64,000 nt of DNA from Mesostigma viride (GCA_009746045.1 RPFO01000288.1:63552-127551), one strand, 5' to 3'. Positions 52,243 to 62,409 are shown, counted from the first letter of the stretch. Numbers and translations are program-made. The notes: a model not told the origin generated them from the letters alone.

Positions 52243-53436
52243 ATGGACAACGTCGAGTTCGTGGAAGACGACGACGGCGATTGGCCCGCGCAGGCGCCGC
52301 ACAGCGGACGCAAGCATAAGGGTGCGCCATACGCACTGGCTAAGAAGAAGGCGAGTGCGAAGGCGGACGAGGGCGAATTTTTTGAGTCCCTTGCCAACCC
52401 CAAAAAGTCCAAGTCATTCTTTGCGCCTCCATCTGCCCCGCCGGTAGCGGAGAACGACTTCACGTTTGACGGGTACGACGACGACGACGACGCGTACGAG
52501 GAGGACTTCGGCTTCGGGGCTGACGTGGTGGACGCCGAAGCCGTGATGCCCAAAAAGAGCCCCCAGCAGATACACGCGGAGAAGATGGAGATCCTGCACA
52601 AGCTGCACCGCTACAAGGAGAAAGGGTTTTCCGTGCCAGCGTTCGACATGCGGTCGGACATTGACGAAATGCGGTTCGAGTTCGACAAAGTATCGCGGTC
52701 GGTAGAGTCCAGGCACGCCGTCAACACGATGCGGCAGATGCTGGTGGCCACTACGTCCGCCATTCAGTTCTTTAACACACGGTACGACCCTGTGGGCCTG
52801 CGCCTGGACGGATGGTCCGAGAGCATTCTGGCAAACATATCCGACTACGACACTGTGTTCGAGAGACTGTACGACAAGCATCGCCACCGCGTGGCCATGC
52901 CCCCTGAGATCGAGCTGATGCTGATGATGGGGGGTTCGGCCATGATGTTTCATATGTCGGCGTCGTTTGCCAGCGCCGGACTGCCGTCCATGACGGAGAT
53001 CGCAAAGACCGACCCCGAGCTGATGAAAAGCCTTGTCAAGATGATGGTGTCCAAACAGGAGGCCGCGAATGCAGCGGCGCCTCCCAGACCCCCGTCCCCG
53101 GCCGCAAACGATGAAGAAGCGGGCGCTGCTGGCGGGTACGTGATGCGCGGCCCGGGGTTCTTCAGACCCGACATCCCCATCCCCGTGAACATGGACAGGG
53201 TCGTCAGGGAGGTCGTTCCGCCTGCCCCTCCTCCACCTGCCGCCGTGCAAGTAATTGACGACGAGGCTGGCGACAGCGGGGTCGAGGACGGGTCGGTGCG
53301 CGGGTGGGACAGCGATGTGCGCAAGGTGCAGGTGGACGCGGTAAAGAAGAAGGCCAAGAGGAGGTCTGGCGGCAAGAAGTCTCAGACGGCCGCATCGGCG
53401 ACCGACGACCCGTCACGGGTCACAATGGACCTATAA
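52243..53436 (+). CDS. DUF5767-family protein (giant-virus conserved)
   Basis: 397 aa from ATG 52,243. Residues about 105-270 match the DUF5767 pattern conserved in Nucleocytoviricota: KMEILHKLHRYKEKGFSV, DIDEMRFEFDKVSRSVE, FFNTRYDPVGLRLDGWSESI, YDTVFERLYDKH, LMLMMGGSAMMFHMSASF and DPELMKSLVK. The N-terminus is acidic and the C-terminus is Pro-rich and then basic. Function unknown; known members are probably structural or virion-associated. A 29-codon frame (52,155-52,243, MSTKLIPVDLEEEE) ends overlapping this start as TGATG, which suggests translational coupling or chance. This gene is the best single marker of viral origin in the window. Confidence 0.85.
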   Translation: MDNVEFVEDDDGDWPAQAPHSGRKHKGAPYALAKKKASAKADEGEFFESLANPKKSKSFFAPPSAPPVAENDFTFDGYDDDDDAYEEDFGFGADVVDAEAVMPKKSPQQIHAEKMEILHKLHRYKEKGFSVPAFDMRSDIDEMRFEFDKVSRSVESRHAVNTMRQMLVATTSAIQFFNTRYDPVGLRLDGWSESILANISDYDTVFERLYDKHRHRVAMPPEIELMLMMGGSAMMFHMSASFASAGLPSMTEIAKTDPELMKSLVKMMVSKQEAANAAAPPRPPSPAANDEEAGAAGGYVMRGPGFFRPDIPIPVNMDRVVREVVPPAPPPPAAVQVIDDEAGDSGVEDGSVRGWDSDVRKVQVDAVKKKAKRRSGGKKSQTAASATDDPSRVTMDL

Positions 53437-54025
53437 GCGTTTCTGGTCTCAAGGGTGATGCTGCCCGATGCTCGTCGATGGTGGCCATAGGTCCTGCGAT
53501 CTTCTCATCCAACAGGACCTTATTGATACACGTGCCGTCCAACGTGTAAATTACCCCCAGCACTCGTCCAAAGTTGTCGAACCCTTGGCAGTGCAGTGTA
53601 AGGAACTTTTTGTTAGTGGTGTCGATCAGCGTCTGGATATCCTTGGAGGTCTTGACCATATCGTCGACGTCTAGTTTCACGTCTGTTGACAACTGTATCA
53701 GTCGGTTGCGCGCCTTGACTGCTGCCATGCGCGTGGTGTCGCGGTTGGGAGTATCGAGCCTGGGTGCGATTTCCGCGGCATCTATTCCCCAAAGTCGCAC
53801 GGTAAGCGTCGCTGGCAAGCTGGTCCACGGGCTCAGGAACGCGACCTTGACGGTGTCCCCGTCGTATGCTTTGACAACTTTGACGGGCGAAAATGCGTGC
53901 CCTTTAAAAGAGAACGGCTCAAGTTCGTGCAGCACCGCGTTTCTGAGGACCTCTTCCGGCTGTTTGTCCGGCTTAGGACCGCAATTGCATTGTATCTTTC
54001 TAAGCAGCATCTTCCCTATTCCCAT
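53420..54025 (-). CDS. Thermonuclease (SNase)-like protein
   Basis: 201 aa if started at ATG 54,025 (MGIGKM). An in-frame ATG at 54,067 would leave almost no room for a promoter to the divergent gene at 54,071. SNase-type blocks are visible: VVKAYDGDTVKVAF with the calcium-site Asp, LTVRLWGIDAAEIAP, AAVKARNRLIQL and, after an insert, FDNFGRVLGVIYTLDG and INKVLLDEKIAG. Members cut DNA and RNA. The 3' end overlaps the DUF5767 gene by 17 bases in convergent orientation. Confidence 0.8.
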   Translation of the reverse strand: MGIGKMLLRKIQCNCGPKPDKQPEEVLRNAVLHELEPFSFKGHAFSPVKVVKAYDGDTVKVAFLSPWTSLPATLTVRLWGIDAAEIAPRLDTPNRDTTRMAAVKARNRLIQLSTDVKLDVDDMVKTSKDIQTLIDTTNKKFLTLHCQGFDNFGRVLGVIYTLDGTCINKVLLDEKIAGPMATIDEHRAASPLRPETLIGPL

Positions 54026-54070
54026 TTGAATGAAGCTCAGTTTATTTTTGTCAGCATATAATGACATTCG

Positions 54071-54397
54071 ATGAGGTGCTCAATGTCAACGCTGGCTGGT
54101 AGAAGATGCAGGAACAGTTGCGCGCACCAAACAGCCGCGTGTTCGGTTCACGTCTTATCTCGTGCCCGCACGGCGCATACAACAAGAGGCAAGAACGTAC
54201 TGGAGCATTACGGGTATCCTACATTGGAGAAGGCGATAGCCGAGAACCGCGAGCCCACGCCGAAGGAGTTGCGCGTGCACAACAAGAAATTGAAACGTTG
54301 GATAAGGGACCATCGGAAGGAGGCGAAAGAGGGGCCTCCTCCGTCCCCGGCTTGGATTTTGGAATTCGGCAATCGTCTTCTTCACTTAAAAACGTAA
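54071..54397 (+). CDS. Small C-x9-C-x3-C-x6-C-x2-H motif protein
   Basis: 108 aa. The N-terminus MRCSMSTLAGRRCRNSC...CSVH has Cys and His in exactly the spacing found in the gene at 59,902-60,447. A TRGKNVLEHYGYPTLEKAIAE segment and a basic KLKRWIRDHRKEAKEG helix follow. The motif looks zinc-binding; the function is unknown. The 3' end overlaps the convergent gene by 16 bases. Confidence 0.65.
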   Translation: MRCSMSTLAGRRCRNSCAHQTAACSVHVLSRARTAHTTRGKNVLEHYGYPTLEKAIAENREPTPKELRVHNKKLKRWIRDHRKEAKEGPPPSPAWILEFGNRLLHLKT

Positions 54398-55455
54398 TTA
54401 ATTGGAATTTGCTGCAGATTTATCGAGCAGAGAGCATAACCATGCATAAGTTCCAGCAAGTCTACATCCTCATTAGCCACCACAACTGCCTCAGGGGTTG
54501 ACATCGTATAGGGCGCGTATCCTGTGACCTGCGTCACACTTGATGTCGACCATATTGGACTCGAGGGTGCGGAGAAGGCCTCGCCCGTGGTGTTCATCCA
54601 TCGCACAATGCCGATATCTATCAGGCCGTACGCCCAATTCGCGTCAAATGCGAACGGATGCGACACGGTGACGGTGGTGGTTGTACCGCTACTATATACG
54701 GACGTTTGGGGGGAAGTGGGGTACGAAGACCCTGCTCCAATCATAAAAAAGTCGAGCGCTCCGTTGTGTTTGATGCTGATAGATATGCTATTGGGTCCCC
54801 TCCCGAGTGTTGGGTTCCAGAACTTTATCCTGACTGCAAACTCGCCAGGAAGTATCGCGGGAGTGTTTGTCGCTGGCACGATTATGAGGCGTTCATCCTG
54901 CAACGGCATGCGGGCATATCGGTCCACGCGCAGGCGCCTGTCGTTGTACCCTGTCGAGTCAAAGGCCCAAGAAGGAAACACGGGGTTCTCGGAGTCGTAA
55001 GCCGCCAACCTCTGCGTGTCAGCTGCGGCGATAATGGCGTTCACATCAGCCACCGTCTTGGCGACCAGCGAGTTTCGCACACTCTCTGTCAGCGTGAACA
55101 GAGGGGGCGTACCTGCCTTCAGCAAACTCGCGCGACTGGGAGTGACGTTTGCCACCGTCCAGTCAACGTCGGGCGGGTCTCGCATGTCTCTCGCTATCTC
55201 AAGATATGTGAGTCGATAGTCGCCGTCTATGGGATCGAACGCGTCGTCGCCGCTAACTTCAAAAAACGTCTCATACACGCCTCTAGTCGGGTTGAACACG
55301 TCGAATGCTAGCACGTCCTTACCGTACGCGTTCAGGCCGGCCTGAAATCTGGCCAGGTTACCGAGTGCGAACGGGTTGAGACCGAACATCTTTGTGTGAT
55401 CCGAGAACGTAATGGAGCCATTTACGTCAAGCCGGTCAACGTTCGAGACTGACAT
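54382..55455 (-). CDS. Structural/fibre-like protein 1
   Basis: 357 aa, beta-rich, starting MSVSNVDRLDVNGSITF, which resembles the start motif of viral fibre repeats (VNGSITF). It has regions rich in Thr/Ser/Val/Asn and no known enzyme motif. It is the first of three minus-strand genes of similar style, which probably form one structural gene block. Confidence 0.5.
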   Translation of the reverse strand: MSVSNVDRLDVNGSITFSDHTKMFGLNPFALGNLARFQAGLNAYGKDVLAFDVFNPTRGVYETFFEVSGDDAFDPIDGDYRLTYLEIARDMRDPPDVDWTVANVTPSRASLLKAGTPPLFTLTESVRNSLVAKTVADVNAIIAAADTQRLAAYDSENPVFPSWAFDSTGYNDRRLRVDRYARMPLQDERLIIVPATNTPAILPGEFAVRIKFWNPTLGRGPNSISISIKHNGALDFFMIGAGSSYPTSPQTSVYSSGTTTTVTVSHPFAFDANWAYGLIDIGIVRWMNTTGEAFSAPSSPIWSTSSVTQVTGYAPYTMSTPEAVVVANEDVDLLELMHGYALCSINLQQIPINYVFK

Positions 55456-55524
55456 TTGCGGACACAGTAGTAAATGACATGTTTTGCGAGCAAATAACGA
55501 ACCCCAATCTCATTAGTGAATCAT

Positions 55525-56577
55525 TCAACTGTCAAACACAAAGATCGTCTTTTCAGGATCGGCAGATCCCAATACGCGTTTGTTTATCCTCAACTGTCCA
55601 TTGATTATGGTGAACCTATACCTAGTGTCGCCAGACCCCATTTCAAACGAGTCGGCTTCTGCCACCATCTTGCTAGTGCCAGGCCGTACGATAATATCAA
55701 CCGGCTGGGCAACCTGCGGAGTAGAGATTGTGATCGCCTCCGACCGGTTGTCATTCGCATGTGCGATTTCCAAAAAACCGTGCGGGTTGGTTGTCTCCTG
55801 TCCCGACTCGCCGCTGGGGAAAAACTTGACCGACGAGGTGGAACCGATCAACACGGCATCTCCCATCAACCGTAGCTGCCTGCCAGACTGGACGGACAGG
55901 TCGGCATTGGAGGTGCTGGACACAATTGCGCGTGTTGCGCTCGATCCCGTGCTGGCAAAGGAGGCATCGGCGCGCACCCCGATGTCGAGTGAGGCTGATT
56001 CGTACGTGTTGGTGGCTGCGTCGACCAGGTGCTTTCCCAGCGCGCGAATGGACGTACCGCCGCTAGCCGCCTTGCCGTCTCCGGGATACGTGTGCAGCTC
56101 GCCGACCGTCACAACGTGACCCGGCGTTCCGTCATTTACAAGCACGCTATTGCCTGATAACACAAGATCGCGTTTAGTCGATTGCACTAGTGTGTGATAA
56201 ACCGCAGTGTCATTTGTTGTGGGGTATTGATCAGCGTGAAGTCCTTGAAGCATCACAGACGTCGACCCAATTGTCGACGTTTTGAGACCGATTAATGTAT
56301 CGGCTTCTGAAGTTGTCGTTCCAATGGAACTCGCTGTGTACTTTTTTACTGCCACCCCCGTCTTGGTCTCAAAAGTGGTGTCATCCTCTCCAATGATGAG
56401 CTTTGCCCCCGTTGATCCTGATTGCAGCACGGGCCCTTCCGCCGTCTGGTCGAGCTTAAGAGCGCCGCGCTTTGTGCCGTCATCAGACACAGTGATGAGT
56501 TCCTTGGTCTGGATGGACCGGAAGTACAGCCGCCCCGTCGCGTTTTCGAGCGGAGGAGGCATTATGAGATCCGGCAA
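55525..56577 (-). CDS. Structural/fibre-like protein 2
   Basis: 350 aa, starting MPDLIMPPPLENATGRLYFRS. Repeated short beta-type units rich in Gly, Ser, Thr and Asp (QTAEGPVLQSGSTGAKLIIGE, RQLRLMGDAVLIGSTSSVKF) suggest a fibrous or beta-solenoid protein of the virion surface. No catalytic motif. An internal ATG (MPPPLEN) is a possible start. Confidence 0.5.
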   Translation of the reverse strand: MPDLIMPPPLENATGRLYFRSIQTKELITVSDDGTKRGALKLDQTAEGPVLQSGSTGAKLIIGEDDTTFETKTGVAVKKYTASSIGTTTSEADTLIGLKTSTIGSTSVMLQGLHADQYPTTNDTAVYHTLVQSTKRDLVLSGNSVLVNDGTPGHVVTVGELHTYPGDGKAASGGTSIRALGKHLVDAATNTYESASLDIGVRADASFASTGSSATRAIVSSTSNADLSVQSGRQLRLMGDAVLIGSTSSVKFFPSGESGQETTNPHGFLEIAHANDNRSEAITISTPQVAQPVDIIVRPGTSKMVAEADSFEMGSGDTRYRFTIINGQLRINKRVLGSADPEKTIFVFDS

Positions 56578-56626
56578 AGGTTTTCACACTAGCATCGATG
56601 AAAAAAACGGCCACCAAAGCACAGTC

Positions 56627-59600
56627 TTAGCGTTTGTTGTACACCTCCATGACAACGTCCACAGCGTCTGAGTCGATCGCGCCCAAAGAGTTGACAGTCA
56701 GACCGGCCGAGCCTGACGGGTCGTCGGAGGCTGGGAGTGGGTTGCCCAGGAGTGTGTCCGCCGCCATCGACCCCTGCGTCTTTACAATCTGGAGCGTCTC
56801 GTCGTCGGCGATTCGAAAACCGTAAGTGACTGTCAGCGGTTCCGAGTCGTATTCGTTGGCGTACCTGTACAACTGCGTGTCACGAATTTGCGCGACGGTC
56901 ATTATCGGGTTAGTGGTGTCTACAACGCGCCAGTTCTTGTATGCGACCGATATGGCAGCGCCGGATGTGTAAGTACGCCTTGAACCTATGAATAGCCCGC
57001 GATCAGATGCCGTTTGACTTTGCAAGGAGGCAACAGACACGATCTGAGAGGGGGATACATCATTCGTGGCAATAGTCCTCCACGGAGCCAGTGTCTTCTT
57101 TACGCCGTTAATAAACAGTTCCGGCGACGTCGGCCCCATGAGGATGCCGAGCACGAACTCGCGGCTGCCGACAACAGGGTACGCCGTCTCTGTGTACTTC
57201 AGACCGGTGGTGAGAAGGATGCGACCCCCGCGCCAGACCCACACGCTCACGTACGCGTCAACACTGTCAGGGTAGCCTATTGTGACAAGTTCCACCATGT
57301 CTACCGCGGTGTTAACGGAGCCGCTGATGTCGCAAGCAAACGGTGCCGTCATCGCTTCACCTTCCGCCCCAGAGTAACCACCGATGGCCGCCGATAGTGA
57401 CGTAATGGGCTTTACCACTCCAGTGTAAAGGATGTCGGAGCCAGCCCTGGCAACTGCGGCAGCGCTGTAAAAAGAAGTAAGGAAGCCGGTAAGACCGTAC
57501 TTGGTTTCAAAGTATCCGCCTTCGTGATGCGGTGGGATCGTGCCCGAGTACTCGAGTGCTAGGCTAGAAACGCTGTCGGGAGAAACGTGCGCCGTGGGCT
57601 GATTGGAGGTATATGCCGCAAGTTTCCACATGTGGGGCTCTGTCAAAGGAGCGGAGAGGGACTTGACCGGGAGAGAGCTCAGTAAGACGCCAGATCCGGG
57701 CGCCTTTCTTACACCACTGTCAATGACGCGTGAAAACATGATCTGGCCTCCCTTGACATGCCAGTACGAACCGCGGTAGTCTCCTTGCTCCTGCGTCACG
57801 TTCTTATTCCACGTGATGGATCTGTCGCACCACCTCTTGTTGACGAGTCCGTCGCCCATGACCGCCAACCCCGCACCGTCGGCATTAGAATTTGTCGGAG
57901 TGTGCACGACCTCGATGCGCACGTTGTCGTACTGAGCTAAGGCAAAACAGTATTCGGTTCCGCCAAATGTAAGTGACACCGGTTGCGCGATCTGGACATT
58001 TGGAATGGCAGAGTCTGCGCCTCTGATCACCAGTCGACGCACACCGTCGATGTACACCTCCACTGTGCTCAGGTCCGGGTCGGCATACACGGTCCTCTTA
58101 ATCATAAACCGATGCTCGAACCACTGGTCAGAGTTTGTCTCATCAGCTTCGGGCACGATGTTCGGGATGAGCGTGGACGCAATGGCGCCAGGCGTTCCGT
58201 AGTCCACGACGACCCCGATAGATCCGCCATCGAACACTTGCAACGAAAATCGCCCGTATGAAACCATCTGCCTAGACAGCCCGACAGCGTTAGACATGAA
58301 CTTCGCGTCAAAGCTGATCTGAAAAGAATTTGTAGGGAAGAAACTCGCAGTGGCCGATGCTCCTGATGGGGTGCCTATGGTTGGCTGGTTGACCAGTATC
58401 ACATGCTTTCCGTCAATATTGTGAATCAAGGTCCCTCCAAATGGGACCATCTCCACTGGGTCGTATCCCTCGTCTGAAGTGCTCATTGGGCTGTTGTTGT
58501 TGTTGAAGGTCCAGTTGGCGACGAGAGAAGTGGGCATGTTTGCCAGGTGCAGCTTCTTGTCCTCTATCAACACGTCAGTCGTCGTGGTGTTGACCGTCGT
58601 CAGGGTGCCGTCTACGCGCATGTCTCCTTGCACGTTGACGATGCCGCTCGCGGGGGCCAGGACCATGTCGCCAAGCAGAGTAGACACCTTCCCGCCAGAC
58701 CCGTCTGTGCTCTTCAACACGAGATCCTTAGCCACGTACACGTCCGTCTGTGCAGACAGAGACAGTGTGGGGTTGGTGGTGGAGATCATGGAGTCCTCGA
58801 ACCGCACGTGCTCAACGGCCACGCTGCTGCCATTCACGCTGGTGTCTCCCGTGATCCAGACGTTGCCTCCGACCGACGAGGTGGCGCCTCTTTTCCCCAT
58901 GACCGTGACCGCGTCAACAGAGTACAAGTGGGGCTTGCGAGTCTGCGATTGGTTGGAAATGGCCAAGTTCTCGACGGGCTCTGACTGCAGTACCGCCCTT
59001 GTGTCAGGGTCGCTACCGGGCGTTGCGATCTTAGGGGCCAAGACGATCGCAGAACCAGCGCCGATGCGCACCTCCCCCCGGCCGCTCTGTCCGCGCTGAT
59101 ACGCACTTGGGTGTCAGACCTGACCTCCATGTCGATGCCGGCCGAGTCGACGACGCCCCTCCACGCGGTCTTGCTGTTTGCATTTGCGTCAGTGAACCCG
59201 GACCCGGTGTCGCCGTACACTAGACCAAGCTTAAACTCCTTGTTCTCGCCCACGCCAGACGAGATGGTCCTCTCAGAACGCACGGCCACACAATCCGGGG
59301 ATGGGACACTCCCAAGGGTGTTTGTCACGACTACGGGGCGATGCGCGACGAACCTCGAGTCCTGCACAAGCACTTCGTCGCCGGCAGTGTGTCCCTCGAG
59401 CACCAGACGGTTGGTGGCCGCCTTCAAAAGGCTGTTTTGGGGCTCCGACGTGCTCGCGTCACGGGTGTAGTCGACGGACGCTAGATCGGCGTGCTCGGTC
59501 GAAAACGTCCCTTTGACGTACAGGTTGCCGTGGACGACCACGTTGTTATCCTCTAGCCCCGTCACCGGCAGCGAAGCGGCATCAGCGGCGTTGCCGTTGA

Positions 59601-59736
59601 TGACATTCGGCACAAGGTCGATGGTAGTGGATGAGGCCAGCACAAGGGAGCTGTTGCTCAGGCTGTCAGAGCATACCTGCTCTGTGTACAGCTGCCTCAG
59701 TCTGCCGGTGCCCAGGGTGGACAACAACGTCGTCAT
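56627..59736 (-). CDS. Large fibre-like protein with LamG/ConA-like modules, frame broken at a C6 run
   Basis: The protein starts at ATG 59,736 (MTTLLSTLGTGRLRQL). It continues to VRISADRAAG and then, in another frame, GEVRIGAGSAIVLAPKI...; one base is missing at the C6 run at 59,075-59,080. About 1,036 aa in total. The N-terminal third has repeated units such as NVQGDMRVDGTLTTVNTTTT and EDKKLHLAN, as in phage and giant-virus fibres. Two LamG/concanavalin-like regions follow (LVANWTFNNN...VEVYIDGVRRLVI and a later WVWRGGRILL...LFINGVKKTL). Host-cell attachment is a reasonable guess. Confidence 0.65.
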
Positions 59737-59901
59737 AATATCTATGACTGTCAGATAGAAAAAATAAAGGCTGGAATAAACGTGCACATATTAATTTTTA
59801 ACGTATGTCGCCCAGGTCTTCCCATTGCGCGGTCAGATTAGGTGGCGACCGTGATAGTGGCCTGGGATACGTCGTGTCGCCGAGGTCCTCCCATGGCGCT
59901 G

Positions 59902-60447
59902 TTAGGCTAGGTGTTGAATCATCGCGTGGACGCTTGCGATTGACAGGCGAGTCGGGGGGGAAGGACCCATGAGTCCGGGCGTCATATTAAAATACTTGTC
60001 AATCACGTCTTGTGCGGTTAAGGGGTTCAGCCTCCTTGCCACACTGTCGACATTTATAGACTCGTCAAAATCAAGCTCTAAGCCGCGCGCTGGCCTGTAC
60101 CGCTTTCTTACACGAGGTTCGTCGTAGTCGTTCCGACGCGGCCTGTCGTACCTCATAGAGACATCACTGGGGTAAACGCCAAAGCACGTCGGCTCGTTAC
60201 ACTCGACAGGGCTCCCGTTTTTGTTTGTGCCTAAACCCTCCGTGTCCACAACTACAAACCGGCTGGTCGGCGAGCCCTCGCGGTCCACCCCGTTCATTCG
60301 CATCCCGTGCCAAGCACGTGACCGCCTGCGCGCTTCACCGGCTTGCCTAGTCCTTGCGCGGGAATGTACCGCGCAATACAAAGATCGTGGTCTACATGTG
60401 TTTTTACAGTTCTCCATTCTAGCGGTCAGTGCGCCGCACCGTGACAT
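59902..60447 (-). CDS. C-x9-C-x3-C-x6-C-x2-H motif protein, longer paralogue
   Basis: 181 aa from ATG 60,447 (MSRCGALTARMENCKNTC...CAVH). Upstream in-frame codons (to 60,510) look like AT-rich promoter sequence. The Cys/His spacing equals that of the 54,071 gene exactly, and the rest differs: an Arg-rich region, then FVVVDTEGLGTNKNG, RPRRNDYDEPRVRKRY and LTAQDVIDKYFN. Function unknown. Confidence 0.65.
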   Translation of the reverse strand: MSRCGALTARMENCKNTCRPRSLYCAVHSRARTRQAGEARRRSRAWHGMRMNGVDREGSPTSRFVVVDTEGLGTNKNGSPVECNEPTCFGVYPSDVSMRYDRPRRNDYDEPRVRKRYRPARGLELDFDESINVDSVARRLNPLTAQDVIDKYFNMTPGLMGPSPPTRLSIASVHAMIQHLA

Positions 60448-60526
60448 GTAAGGCTTATACAACACATTGGGAATAAAAAAAAATTTATTTTTCGTCTTGA
60501 ATAATCGCAATTAAAGTAAGTCATAC

Positions 60527-60910
60527 TCAAGTTGGCACCGGCGCATGCACGACCGGCTTCTTGTACAGGTACGTGTAAGCAAGTATTCCGGCAATAAGAG
60601 CACCGGCAGCTAAAAAAAGCATGCCGCTGTTTCTCGTTTCTTCTCTTGCAATGTCACGCATTCTAGTCTCGAAGGCAACCTGCTGCCTTGCCAGCCTCTG
60701 TGCCTGTTCTGGCTGCGCCGGGCGTCGAGCAATCGCACTTGGCGGTGGCAGGAACGATTGTGAGTGTACGTTGATGGGCTCGCGTTCGCTGTCCGACGGC
60801 AGCGCCCGCTCCATGGACGGACCTGGCTGCGGTTGTGACGCCCCTTGTGTCTCGTCGTCCGCAGCAGGCGAGAACGAGAAAGCTTTTCCAAGAGGAGCCC
60901 CGCCGCTCAT
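60527..60910 (-). CDS. Tail-anchored membrane protein
   Basis: 127 aa. The Pro/Ser/Gln-rich N-terminus and a short helical region (ARQQVAFETRMRDIAREE) precede one membrane segment (GMLFLAAGALIAGILAYTYL) and a short tail. No family recognised; it fits a virion membrane protein. Confidence 0.5.
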   Translation of the reverse strand: MSGGAPLGKAFSFSPAADDETQGASQPQPGPSMERALPSDSEREPINVHSQSFLPPPSAIARRPAQPEQAQRLARQQVAFETRMRDIAREETRNSGMLFLAAGALIAGILAYTYLYKKPVVHAPVPT

Positions 60911-60961
60911 CGATATCCCTCACACGTAGCGAGAGACATTCGCCGCCGTGAAGGCGCGTTC

Positions 60962-61600
60962 TCAAAGAGAGTCAACGTACTCCTCGATCGTCTCTGCCGC
61001 CGCCGTGAGCCTTTTAGATATGGCAGAGCGCTTCTTGACCTCGAAGACGGGCTTGATCATGTTTGAAAATACGCGCTCAAGGTACCTCTCGATGTAGTGG
61101 CTGTCTTTGTTTACCGGCATGTCGTCCGCGTTGGCCCACGTCGCAAGCACGCGCAGGAACTTAGCCATTGCCTTGATCTCATCGTCTTCTAAACACGGAT
61201 ACAAGGTGGTGGAGAAGAACTTGTCGAACTCGGCCCTGTTTTCGCAGCTCATCAGGACAGGCATCGCGCGCTCCACCAGCCTTAGCCCCTTGCGCCCGTG
61301 CTCGTTAATACTTTCTTCCGCCTTCTTCCAACCGTCCAGGATTGTCGAGATGCCGTTTTTTAACACCTCCGGAAGGTCCTTTTGGGACCTGATGTGCATC
61401 AGACATACCACTTCCACGTCGCTGATCGTCCCCTCCATGGTGCCTGACTCAAGAATCCTCGCGAGTCTCATGATGACAGTTTTTAGCACGGTCCTGCACT
61501 CGTTGTCGGGCTCGTCAAGCATGGCCTGTACAGTGTTCACCATGGACAAAGGGAACGACCATTTGTGCATGGCCCCGTTAATGCGGACCTTGACGTCCAT
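60962..61600 (-). CDS. Helical unknown protein
   Basis: 212 aa, MDVKVRINGAMHKWSFPLSM..., mostly alpha-helical with AIMRLARIL-type stretches, KKAEESINEHGRKGLRLVER, FLRVLATWANADDMP and AAAETIEEYVDSL. No family recognised. It lies in the same minus-strand block as the membrane proteins. Confidence 0.5.
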   Translation of the reverse strand: MDVKVRINGAMHKWSFPLSMVNTVQAMLDEPDNECRTVLKTVIMRLARILESGTMEGTISDVEVVCLMHIRSQKDLPEVLKNGISTILDGWKKAEESINEHGRKGLRLVERAMPVLMSCENRAEFDKFFSTTLYPCLEDDEIKAMAKFLRVLATWANADDMPVNKDSHYIERYLERVFSNMIKPVFEVKKRSAISKRLTAAAETIEEYVDSL

Positions 61601-61648
61601 GGTGTCAAATGTAATGTCGAATATTTGCGCCTGGTGAGCGCGACGGGC

Positions 61649-61834
61649 TTAGACAGAAAATACGTACGGACGGATCAGCCAGAACGCGACGATGCCCACA
61701 GCGACCGACACAAACTGCGACACCATCCTCTCGTCCGACAACGGGTTGCGCTGTCCGTTAGATGCGGCGACGTATGAAACGACGGAGATGATGAAGAACT
61801 TGACGAGGTCCTCAAGCATGCCACCGGGAAGCAT
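61649..61834 (-). CDS. Small two-helix membrane protein
   Basis: 61 aa with two hydrophobic segments (VKFFIISVVSYVAA and FVSVAVGIVAFWLIRPYVF) joined by a polar loop. It is divergent from the gene at 61,912. No family recognised. Confidence 0.45.
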   Translation of the reverse strand: MLPGGMLEDLVKFFIISVVSYVAASNGQRNPLSDERMVSQFVSVAVGIVAFWLIRPYVFSV

Positions 61835-61911
61835 CGAAGTTTATATACAGATCTGCTAGATATTTTTTCGCTTACGCGTCGCCGATACTGTAGTGTATAT
61901 GAGAGCAAGAG

Positions 61912-62409
61912 ATGTCCGCCGTGCAGGCTTTCAACAGCATGATGCATTCATTCCTTTGCGAGCTGGAGCTCGCGTATCCGGGTGAGAAAGTGATACCTGG
62001 ACTCATCACTGCCTTTCAGCTTGCAAGCAAATCGAATGCGAAGGTGCCACTGCAGAAGTACATGGAGGCGATCGCTCCACACATGCAGGGCATCATGAAC
62101 AAGGACGAGAGCGTGTTCGCAGCGTTCGGCGACGTGCCGTATCTGAAGGAGATCGATTTTCACAGCAAGTGGAAGAAATCGCCGCGCGCTACCAAAGACG
62201 CCATCTGGCAGTACCTCCAGACCCTTGCGATGCTCGGGATCGGTGTTCAGGAGATCCCGCCGGAGATTATGAAGCAAGCGGAAGATATGGCGGCATCGTT
62301 TGCCAACCGCATCATACAGAACAAAGAGGATCCGAATGAGGCATGCGCTACGCTTATAAAGACTATCATGCAAGGTGGGGCGTTGGACGTGTGTAAACTG
62401 GAAAATTAA
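61912..62409 (+). CDS. Unknown helical protein with a W-YLQTL segment
   Basis: 165 aa. The segment DAIWQYLQTLAMLGIGVQEIP and the preceding helical region resemble short proteins of other giant viruses (from memory, low certainty). No catalytic residues are seen. Preceded by an AT-rich stretch (about 61,840-61,900) that may be the shared promoter with 61,649. Confidence 0.5.
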   Translation: MSAVQAFNSMMHSFLCELELAYPGEKVIPGLITAFQLASKSNAKVPLQKYMEAIAPHMQGIMNKDESVFAAFGDVPYLKEIDFHSKWKKSPRATKDAIWQYLQTLAMLGIGVQEIPPEIMKQAEDMAASFANRIIQNKEDPNEACATLIKTIMQGGALDVCKLEN

